Shown piece by piece: positions 12,101 to 24,100 of a DNA stretch of 64,000 bases (positions are counted from its first letter, which is position 1; each line of letters starts with the position of its first letter). The notes beneath the pieces were generated by a model that did no database searches, was not told the origin of the DNA, and worked only from the letters and a program-made list of their open reading frames with translations. The stretch comes from Bimastos eiseni (taxonomy: Eukaryota; Annelida; Clitellata; Crassiclitellata; Lumbricidae). The stretch spans positions 31,017,865 through 31,081,864 of the forward strand of contig OY365811.1 in the NCBI GenBank assembly GCA_959347315.1. The letters are read 5' to 3'. A program made the position numbers and the translations under genes.

Positions 12101-15100
12101 CAACATTGTCCAGGTTGTCGATGGCTACGAGGACAAGAAGCGCCTAGTCATCGTCATGGAGATGTATCCCTTGACAACAAATAGTTTGATTGCATCTGAA
12201 CATTGGCTCATTTGATTTTTAATGTAATTGTCCTGGTAATGCAGAACATCAATTGCACAGTTTAAACAACGTCTTTCTTGCCAGAGGTTTCAACAACTCA
12301 AATAAGTTAATTAAGTTAGTTCAAAACTAGATCCTAGCTTTGCTGAGTGTGGCAAGAGCAAGCAGTTTCTGCTTGATTTCCTTCTACCTCATCCCCTTTA
12401 ATCAACAGAACATCCCAAGTAGACACTATTTAGCTGACAAAGACAGGAAAACTAAAACATCACACCTGTAGTCACATTGGGTGTAATGACTGAAGACACT
12501 ACTTAGCAGCACCTAGCCTACAATATTTATAAGTGGGTGTCTTTATTTACTGAAATTCATGTATATTTTTTTATTAATGTTCTTGCTGTTTACACATACA
12601 TAGCATAGCTTTCAGGTCACCCAGTATCGACTGACGGCTATAGGGAATTTTGAACTGAACTTTGAATAAGTCCACACTTGGGGGCGATCTCAGACCTGCA
12701 CATATCGCAAGTTACATTGCAAAAGAATCGCATAACTAGGGCAAATGCTATTACTTGCAAAGGATGCTTGCAGAAATGTCTTCAAGTTTGGTAGCATTTC
12801 CTTATTATTATGAAGTACTTTAATGCTGGTAAACACTGTATTGTCTTTGTAAGGAAATATTCAGTTTTGGATGTGAAGTGGAAAAAGTATCAGGATCATA
12901 GAAGGCGTTAGGGTGTAATTTTTACAATGAATGAAACTTGGACATGCTGGAGCTTTTCCATGTAAGCAGAACATTTCTTAACACAGTCATTTAGTGTGAC
13001 AGGAGGTGAGCTATTTCAGAGGTTGGTCAGTGAAGATAGTTTGATGGAGAGCGAAGCGGCATTCTACCTGCGTCAACTGCTGCTGGCTGTTGAATACATG
13101 CACGCACAAAACGTCATTCACCTCGACCTCAAGGTTTGCTTCCCTCCTCTGTCAGTCAGCGAATTCAAGTGCAAGCTTCTTAATATATAGGCCTACAGCC
13201 CGCTTAAATTTACAATCTAAAAGAACTTCACTTTCTTTGGCGATTTTTATGATGTAATAGTATCCTGAGTCTTTAATCCAACGATAATTGCTTTGAGCCA
13301 TCTCAGACCTTGAGTGAGAAATGAGTGCAATTGATAAATAAAAAGCTGACTGAGATTCTTTTTTCTTTGCTGTTTGACCAATAGCCTCTGCTATATATCA
13401 CAGTGGCTGTTGGGCTTTACTTAGCATTATGCCACTTTCTGGAACACATTTTAGTGAAATTTCAATGATGCCAAAAGAGTAAGTAACATTTAAAACTGGT
13501 TTATTGTATTGCATTGTATTGTATCTATAAATTTATAAGGCGCCTGTCACAGTGCACACAAATCAGAGGTGCTTGTCAAAATCTGATGGTCTCTTAATTG
13601 TGTATGAAAAATGTATGATGTAGTTTGGCTAGAAAGTTCAGAGACATGTGATGGGAGAGCATCTGCAATGGGGTCTGTTGGCCAACATTTTTGTACAATG
13701 ACTTTTAAATGCTAGATTACTGTATGGATATGGTTAATCATGTATTCTTATATAACAATTTTTTGTTTTAAACTGTGTTGACATTTATATCTGTAGATAT
13801 TATTTTAACGATTAGCTTAGTTGCTTATTACAAATATTTTCCACTTTCAGCCAGAAAATCTCCTTCTTTCCAGTTCGTCTTCGGATGAACTGAAAATCAT
13901 CGACTTTGGCTTTGCGCGAAGGTATAATCCAAAGCGAAAGCTACGCGTCAAGTATGCGTCTCCAGAATTTTGTTCTCCAGAAGTAGCCAGAGATGAATCC
14001 ATCACTCCAGCCACTGACCTCTGGAGTGTAGGGGTCATTGCATACATTCTGTGAGTTCAAGCTTTTTCATTTATCGGATTTTCTGTGTAGCTTTGTGTGA
14101 TTAAAGTCCAAGTTACATGAGTCCGATTGCAATTTGACTTCTTTGTTTAATTATTAAAGAACCACTTTGTGAACCACTTAAAATCTATAATTTGTTTATT
14201 TGGTGATCCAAAAATTTAATTCATCGCATTTTGAATTTAATTAGTAACTTTTATGGATTACCAATATTATTCTGTTTTAGAGTATGACCACGATGTTTCA
14301 GAACCTTTTCATTTTCTTCCAATGCTTCTATTTAGAGGCAGTTAATTTCACCACATTTATTCTGATATCATTTTGATCCTTATATTCTGTTCTGAGATTA
14401 TTGTATTCAATGTTTCTATTCTGAAATCATTTTTTTGCTGTTTCTATTCTGAGAATATTCTGTTTCATTGTTTCTATTCTGAAATCTATTCTAGAATGAT
14501 TCACAGTTCTGCTTAGGGATCACACATTTTTATTGCATCTACAGTATTCTGAATTTTGTTTTTAATGCAATTTCTTTCTGTAGTTTGACTGGAGTCTCCC
14601 CGTTTTATGCGGAATCTCCACGCCAGACTCTACTGAAAATCCAGGCTGGAAAGGTGGAATTTCCTAGCGAGATCTTTGCTGAGATTTCGGAAGTGGCGCA
14701 AGAATTCATATCGAAACTTCTTGAGAAGGATCCTAGGTATGTTGCTGTGCATTTATTGCCTCCTTCTATGGGCTTCCAAAAGATATATTGTAGATATATT
14801 TCAGCATAGGGATCAGTTGCTAGTGACTTTTTATGATAAACTGAACCAATGTAATTGCTAATTTTTTTATATTCATATCTTTTATGTAGAGTCCAATTCC
14901 TTTCTGTGGTGATTGGTGAATAAGACTTTCTAAAGATTTTTGTATATATTAGTTGTTTGAACTCCATTGTATTCAGTAAGAATGCGACTGATGAAGTACG
15001 TTTTCATATGTTATAACGATGAACACTTAGCATCTTTTTTTCATTCTTGATTGAAGAGGGGTTTCTTATCTTAGCCGTGTGGTCTTGCTGTCTCATCCTT

Positions 15101-18100
15101 TTGGCAAGTTTGAAGCGATTGACTATAATTTTAGGTTGTATGGCGCCCTTGTAGTGGTTAGGGCTCCGTTTACGGTGCCTTATAGATCATCGTTGTTATT
15201 GATACTATTATTATTATTATCCTTATTATAGTGTATTTATATTACACCTGAATAACTGTTTATTAATTGCGTTTTGAAATGTTAATTATAGACGACGCAT
15301 GTCAGCTACGGAGGCCATTGAGCATCCGTTTCTTTGTTTGGCCAATCATAGAGGACTTGGAAACAGGATTGGAATGGAAAGACATAGAGCGTACATGTTC
15401 CGAAGGAAGTGGGAGGTGATATCTATTTGCTAGTGTATTTTAATGTGATGTATTTATATAGCACTTCAGTATATCTGATCGAATCCATCTTAATGCCATC
15501 AATATCAAGCAATGGTTGCTTTAAGTGGAATCGCAATTAAAAATCAGGATCTGTTGGAGCAGAAAGGTTGAAGTCCTTGCACATGTTTATCAAACATCGA
15601 TAGTTGATCTAATAAGTGTTTGTAGCCTTTAAGGTCACTGAACAGCGGCCATTTCCACACGACCTGACTGGCTCTTTCTATAACCTTCTCAAGAGTTGCC
15701 TTTTTGACTGGTCCTGGGTCAGGAGTGCATCTGAAAATAGTTATCTTGAAGAAGCGCTATATAAATTGCATGGATTGATTGATTGATTTCAGAGTGGATT
15801 CAAGCCACAGCTTCATGATGAAAATTATTGTGATAATTTATTTCCAAGTGAAATGTAAAAGAATAGCTCGGTCTTTCGAGGTAGCCTCAGGAGACAGTTA
15901 TGGATATTTAAGAGTAATGAACACGTTTTTCTTATCAGTAGCACATGAGAATGATTGGATAGATGATCAGGCAGCTAGATAGAGCTAAGTCGAGCTGGGT
16001 AGAGCTAGGTAGAGCAATGGTAATGTATATAGCTTGTAGCATATGAGCACTAATAAAATTGAAAGCACATAACTGACATTACATTGGCCTAAAGATTGAG
16101 CACTACTACTGTTGAAATCTGGGGTCCCAGCCTGGATTCGAACCATCACTTAGGAACTTCAGGTTCAGAGTTGATAGTATGACAAAACAACTTTGGTAGC
16201 AGCAATTGTTATTCTTATAGAATAAAAATTGTTTAGGATCATAGAAAAGCCCAGCTGGCTGTGATTGATCAAACCCCAAGAGCTGAAAGAAGTTATACTG
16301 TCTGCCTATACTATAAAAGTTTTGAATGAAATGAGATTTTAATGAGTTGTGCTGCATACTTCATGAAGTCCAAGATATTAGGACATGGATCTTAACTTGG
16401 ACCTTACTTGATTTCACCTTATAGCTGAAACAGAGAGTTAATGTGCATGTATCTAAGAATTTATGTATTGCCTTTTCAAAGAGTAACATGAATGGATATC
16501 AGGAATAACCCTTGAAGTATGGCCATGCCAACAATCGGAGAAATAACAAACCATTGTTATTTTGTTTCTTTTCAGCGCGGCAGTATGGTGGTTCGGACGT
16601 TGGTCCAGCCAAAGCCCCTTTCCACCTACATGGTAGAGACGCCAGCAGTGGAAGTGGATCTGACAGTTCCAGTTCTTCATTTGCCAGGAGGAACGGATGA
16701 GTCAGACAGAGCCAGCCTTTCCGGGTCCATTCAGCTGGAAGCTGGTGCTTCTGCTATGCTTCAGGTTGGAGTCCTTCAGTGGACATCTTATTACTGTGCC
16801 AAGTAAATGTTGACTGCTAATAAGTAATATCTTGCTGTCTTATCTTACCTACCTAATGTGATTACCTTACCATATCTTACTATGTCTTATCCTACCAAAC
16901 TTTCAAGGCTCACCCAAAACATGGAACTAGATGCCTAAAATGATTTTCTCAGGTTTTATTTGCATCATGTTTCTGCATTTCTTCAAATCCAGATAATGGG
17001 TCCTCCGAGCATGATGTCTGCCACTCCTTCTGTCACTGGCTCTGGCTCATCCTCTGAATGGGGACGCGAGTACGAGGACGAGGACACCTGGTACGAATTC
17101 TCGAGCACGTACCAGACTGGCCCCGAAACCCATCTGTTCCCATCGAAGGACACCGGGCTGTCCCTGCGCATGGCCAAGTATCGTCGTACGTCACACTCGG
17201 CTTCTGCATCCAGAGGATCGAGCGTGAGGTCGCTGAAGGAAAGAAGAGATCTGAGGGACCTCGACAAAGAACTTGACATGGAGGACCCGATGCCATCAAG
17301 GTTTGCCACGCGCAGCTCCTGGCAGCAAAAGAGCATCATGATGTCTTCATCTGAGGGTCAGCGGCTCTTTTTACTCACCATCATATTCATATGTGTGTAT
17401 GTGTGAATTTATTTATTGAATTAATTAATGAAAATGGTGTGTTGATAGTGCAGTGGTTAGCGTGTTGAACCAAGGCACTATCCAATCCAATATTCAGAAT
17501 CCAATCATATTACCTTAGGTTGTAGGGCGCCCTTGTAGTGGTTATTACGGCGCCTTATGTATCGGCGTTGTTATTATTATTATTATTTAGGCAGATATTT
17601 GGCTTGAGAATTCCTATCCATAGCCAACTTAGCTATAATGAGTATACTGACCCTACACTGTCGGTGGGAAGATGAGAAGGCGGGGTAGAGGACTGGCCAC
17701 CCACTTTCTGAGACTTAGAAAATGAACCGCTTATGTATATACATTGTATGTGTCTGGACAATTAATTTGATGCATATTCGGCACTTTGCCAGAGCACAGC
17801 TTCCACTAGTCTAATGATGTTACGATCGTAGAATGTAAAGTTCATTTATGGCTCAGATGGGCTCCCACGCATGCCATGTTGATCAACCTCAACATCATCA
17901 ACATCATTAGCAACAACATCATCAACATCATTAGCAACAACATCATCCAAATCAGCATAATTGCATAAATAACTCTCAACATCATTTGACTAAATCAAAA
18001 TCTCAAAAACATTTTATGTCACTTATCCTCATCATCTTTCATGTCATGAATCCCTGATTTATATAGTGCCTTTGCAAGGTTGTTAAAGGGTGTTATATCA

Positions 18101-21100
18101 AATAATTTCGCCATTCAGAGACATGCGTACTTTTGGAATAGAATTCATCCAGTGATGCTCCACTTGCACCTTTTGTCAAAAACTTCTTTTTCCCCAAGTC
18201 AGCACTGGAAGTGCTTCAGAGTCAAAACCTTTTATCATAAACTCCTTTTTCCGAGTCAGCACTGGAAGTGCTTCATATCCGATACCTTGCAAGGGCAATA
18301 CACAAATTATTGAATGAATAAATGAAAATTTATGCCTGCTTGAAACTTGTTTCCTTGTCTAGCACTGTAGGCTGGGTCACTGTCCTGAAGGAAGAAGTTC
18401 TATATAAATTTATTGAATGAGTGAATTACTGGATGAAGTACAATCGGTGATTTCTATTTATTCTTAAGGTTACCCTCCGATCTTTAAGGAGAAGATTCAC
18501 GACAAGGCATATTGTGTTGGAGATCCTTGTACCCTGAAAGTTCGTGTGATCGGAAGTCCACAGCCGATCATATCATGGTACCGAAATGACGAACTGCTAA
18601 CAGAGGGTGGACGAGTGAGGGTGACTTCCAGTGACGACGGTCGACACTCTCTGACGATTCTACAGACAAAACCAAATGACTTTGGTGTCTACAAATCTGT
18701 GGCAAGGAATAAATATGGCACTGTCACATGTCGATCAAGAATGCTCTGTGGAGGTAAAACAATACGTGACACTGTGATGTGATGACTGTAGCATGATGAT
18801 GTTAATCATATGATGAAGGGTGATCAGGTGATGATGCTAAGGTGATGGAGGAGTGTGATGATGCTAAGGTGATGATGATGATGATGATGACGACGACGAC
18901 GATGACCGTGAGGAATGACAACAAAAATCATGATGTTGATGTGAACCAGTTCTTTGATGTTCATTTTTCTAGACCATCCAAGTCGACCCGGTCGACCTCA
19001 CGTGACGAAGATCTCTGACCGAGAGGCATTCATGATTTGGGAAGAGCCTGAGTCAGATGGAAACAGTTATATCCAGGCCTACAAGGTCGAGTGGCACCGA
19101 CCAGGTCAGAGGTCATCTGTTTAGGATAGGCAATGTTAACGCTCTGCCTAGTTTCAAGATTCTTGGCTACATAATCATTTTCACTCAAAACTTAAAACAT
19201 TCTTCCACTAATCCTATCTCACCCCTTGAATTCTAACACCATACTATGTGACCATCAGATTCTTTGCCAGCCTCACCGTTAGATCAAAACCTGAAGCCTG
19301 GTCTAGTCTTACCAGCCTATCAATTTTCTTTTGAGTGCATGTGAATAAGCTGATTGCCCTGATTCATGTGGATAGTGTTTAGAATAGGGGCAGTGTCTAG
19401 TTCAAAGCTCATGATTTTTGTGTTTACGTGCAAGAAGCTTCATAAAGTCTCTATGGCTGTTGAGCTTTTCGTTCTTCCTCTGGTGGTGATCTTCTGGTGT
19501 CACATGCATACACATCGACCAAGCACAGCACCTTCTCAGTTGTTTGCCTTCCACCTGGAACACACTCCTCTTAGAGTTGTGACTGCTGCCAAGGAGTAAT
19601 GCACCTTTCTTTCATAAGTTGTTTTTATTACTGTGGTTGGGCTGGGATTGCCTTTGCATTGACCTCTTAAGGGGCGCTATAAAAATGTAAGAATTAATTA
19701 ATTTTGTTCAGGTGATGAGCGTTGGACTAAAGCCACCTACTGCATTGATGAGTGTGCCCTTATCAAGCGACTTCGGCCAGACTCGTCTTACAGGTTTCGA
19801 GTGAGTGCAGTTAATAAGTTTGGGCCAAGTCCCTACAGCTGGGCTTCTGTGGAAATCAGGACAAAGAAGAAAGGTAAGAAATTTAGATACTTAAAAAGCT
19901 ACTTTCACCTAAACTACTTTTTCAGAACTATGTTCCTCAGAACTTATTCTTTCAAAAAGAATTCTTTCTGTACTGATTTAAACAGATTTAGAAACTTTAA
20001 ATTAATTTTTGAACTGTTTCACTCCCAATGCTGCTGTGTTTGTGAAAAATGAACTTGGCAGGACTTTAGTTATCATTTGCTACACTGTTTCTTGTCATTC
20101 AAATCAACACATTACAATACGGATTATTTTGTTATGAAATGTAATCAAATATTTATTTAGTGTCCCTTCAAGAATACCTACCCAGAGGTGCTTTCTATAC
20201 AGACCTATATAATGTTACCTGTCATTTTTTCATACAAATAATTTACATCAAAACAATGAACAGTAAGCTGAAAGAGTTGCGAGTTAAAGCCACTCTGTTG
20301 TATTAACATAAATTATTTTCTGTATAAATCCTATACGAACTGAACTAGTTTATCACAGGAGTTCCTATATGGATGGTATTTAGAACAAAGGCAATAAGAA
20401 AGGTAGTTCCTATATGGATGGTATTTAGAACAAAGGCAATAAGAAAGGTGGTTCCTATATGGATGGTATTTAGAACAAAGGCAATAAGAAAGGTGGTTCC
20501 TATATGGATGGTATTTAGAACAAAGGCAATAAGAAAGGTGGTTCCTATATGGATGGTATTTAGAACAAAGGCAATAAGAAAGGTAGTTCCTATATGGATG
20601 GTATTTAGAACAAGGGCAATAAGAAAGGTAAGTGGAAGAGGGATAGTTACTGGAAAAGTCAGAAGTGTGCCACTGGATTGCTTCTGGGTGAAAACCTCTC
20701 CATTTAGGAACACATTTAGTTTCTTCAGACTTTCATTAGAATAAGTGAGATTTATTGTTCAATGCTTGTCAAGCCTTTAATTCTGATACACCTGGACTAC
20801 TTTAACTAGAGCTGTACCGATATCACTTTTTGCCGAATATGCCGACACCGATTATTGCCGAGCATTCGTTTGCCGATACCCGATTATTTTGCCGACTATT
20901 TTGCCGATTGTTTCATTGTGTTTCCCAAGATGTCTGGTTCCAAAAGATAGACCTACTGCTACTGCCTATTGTTGGGATACAAGCAAACACTTGCTTCGTA
21001 AGAGACGTATGCATGTAGTTGGGGACTAATCCTAGGCAGGCAAAAAAGATTATACACACTGCCCGTTATCGAACTGTGCCCAGGGTAATTAAAGGTCAAG

Positions 21101-24100
21101 GAACGGCTGGCCAATTCACAGCCACCCATCTAGTCTTAGCCTATCGGGCGACTGAAATGTTTTAGGGAGATCTGATTGGCAGCTAGCATGTATTCATTAG
21201 GCATGCTTCCACGATGTACATTCATCGGTTTCTGTGTTGAATTGGCCAGCCGTTTCTTGGCTTGAATTGGCCAGCCATTCCTTGGCCCTTAAGCAGGCAC
21301 TATGACTCACTCTGCACAAGACCTATGTTGACACGCTCCCACGGTCTATACTAGCACATTGGGTGGTCTCACCACTGGTCTGAAGAAGCCATTGGCTCGA
21401 CAACACGATATGGGAACGGAACGAAATGCCATCCTTCACAGACCCAATGATGTTGCTGTGGTCATTTTGCTTTTATAGACTGAAAATAATATTATAAAAT
21501 ATAAAAAAATAATTTTTAGTATTGGCGCCGATTATCTTGCCAATATCCGATATTGTCAATATCTCTATAATCGGCCGGCCGATTAATCGGTACAGCTCTA
21601 ACTGTAACTCTATCATAGTAGGCCTACCTAACACTGGATGCAACAGCTTCATTCTGTCTCTATTGTGTCTCCAGAATCATCAGTAACCTGCCCTAATTTT
21701 CACCTGTTATGAGGTGGGTTCAAGAGACACTGTGCATACTTCCAATGAAGCACAGGATCAAGTTCAAGTGTCCCTATCAAGGCGGCATGATCAATAATCG
21801 TTGCATTCAGCAGCCTGTGGGGACTGGACGATCCCATGCTCCTATACAACGATTCAGAAGCACCACCACAGGCCATTCCACCTTGGGCCATCCTTCTGGG
21901 ACAGTCTTCCATAAAAAATATGTACTGTTTTTGCACAGGCCGTTCAGGATCTGTTATGAACATGTATAGCGCACTAATGGCATACTTCTGATGAGTTTTT
22001 CCTGAAGTTGTGTTTTACAAATTTTTACTTGTATTACTGGTATGTTAGTGTATTAGGTTCTTGAAAGGTGCTATATAAATTGCCAGATGCATACATACAT
22101 ACATGCATACATACATAGATGTTGAGATTCTGCGGTTGTAGGTTCAACTTCACTTGACGTTGATTCTGAGACGAAGCGAATCCTGCTTCGTTCGCGACAG
22201 GCAACCTCTTGTCCGTCACCAGAGGCCAGTCCAGCCGCCAGTCCATTTGGGTCAACGGAGGACATCGTGCAGGCCTTAGCTGAGGAGAAGGCCAGGGAAT
22301 CAGGTCTTCCATGTCCAGAAGTTCTTCTGCAGGAGGGCGATCCTAAAAAGCATCTGCAGTTTGGCTCAGAAATTTGGAGGTTTTTGTTATTATTACTATT
22401 GTTTTTTAGTATTATTGTTGTTATTGTTGCTATATGATAGTAACAATAATAATGATAATAATGATTATAATAATAATAATAATAATATAATTATGATATA
22501 TTCTTTAATATTTGAAACTGACAAAAATGCAGTGTGATTACAATAATTATATGAACGGATGATGACAAGTTATTACAGAAGTCAATTTAACTGTTTTGGC
22601 AGCTATGCTTGGCGCCCATTGCACGCTACATTTTAACCAAAGCTGATGTCTAGAAAATGGAGGATTGATCAACCCTATGGGGTAGCGGGAATTAAACTCG
22701 CTTAATGTGCTCTGCAAGCCGGCTTGTTATTCATTACTGTATGGCCCTCCTATAGATTGTATTCATTACATGTAAAAATTGTAAGGAATAAAACTAAGTT
22801 TTGTGGAGCATATTTTGTGTGTGCATGTGATATTTCAATTTTAATTTGGTGGTTGTGATTTTTCCCCAGAGGGCGCTTTTCGATAGTCCTCAATGTTCAG
22901 CCAAAGGAGGGAGTGAAGATAAAACGAGTGGCCAAGGTCAGTGAGTTTGACCCTGCAAACCCAGAGAGAAGCCTGCAAGAGTATGAAGTCCTGAAAGCTG
23001 TCCGACAGGAACACGTCGTACGACTGTACGAGGCTTTCTTGTGGAACAATTTTGTCATTCTTGTGTTCGAGAAGTTGTACGGAGAGAACGTCGTGAGGTC
23101 CCTTTCGCTCAAGAACCGATACAGTGAATACACCGTAACAAACATCATCAAACAGGTCACTGAATTTGATTATGCATTTGCCTGGTTGGTTGCATGGCAA
23201 CTTTTAGGAACTTCGTTAAAGCACTGAATTATGACAATAAAGTATGATGAAATTGCTTGATGTTTTGATGTCGTAATGATGAATCTCACCGGTTTATATT
23301 AGATAGATGGACATGTGAACAGAGGATATTTAAACAGAGATATTAATCATGATCTCCAAACTTCTAAAGTACCAGCCTATTCATTTTTTAACAGGAGTGT
23401 CAATCCCCCTCTCCGAATGATGGAGGCAAACTCCTCGGTCCCAGGTGTCAGAATGGCAACATATACCCGCCCTAAGACTCAAAAAATATCCCCCCCTACT
23501 TGAAATTGGAGGTATTTGCCTCTGCCCCCCCCTCCATCTGGACGCCCCTGTGTTTTAATACCTTAACACGTCAGTTGATGCTGTTTGCATCTGAAACCAG
23601 CACTATAAAAGCTGTTTATTAGCATTAATAAAGGCAAAATTCACGATAATGATAATGCATGTGTAAATACAGGCATAATTATATGCAGATACAATGAGAA
23701 TCTGTGGTTAGACTAATGCAATTGTCTTTATTGTTGTTTTACTGTTACTCCAAATGCATTCTGATTGTCAGATGGTCATGGTACCATGTGGTGCTGTCTT
23801 TTAGGTCTTAGATGCCCTGCAGTTCTTGCATCATCATGGGATGGTACACCTTAACATCCAACCAGATAATGTCATCATGCAAAGCAGACGACGCTTTGAC
23901 ATCAAGCTGGTTGACTTCGGCCAAGCGCATAAAGTCACAAGCACAGATGGAGTCAAAGTCAGTCGGATAGGAACGGCCGAGTTTATGGGTATTTCCCCTG
24001 TTATTTGCACAGTGATAATTTCAAACGTTATTTTTTATTTTTTATGTTGTGAATTTGATGTTACTTGACCAGCAAACAAGCACTGCTTAAAATCTGTCAG

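Noticed and set aside
16983..17339. 118-codon minus-strand frame
   Set aside because: Antisense shadow of the interkinase linker exon.
20373..20744. Plus- and minus-strand open frames of over 120 codons across the minisatellite
   Set aside because: They are a by-product of a 45-bp unit without stops, and I do not call them genes; the splice-bounded version is kept only as a finding.
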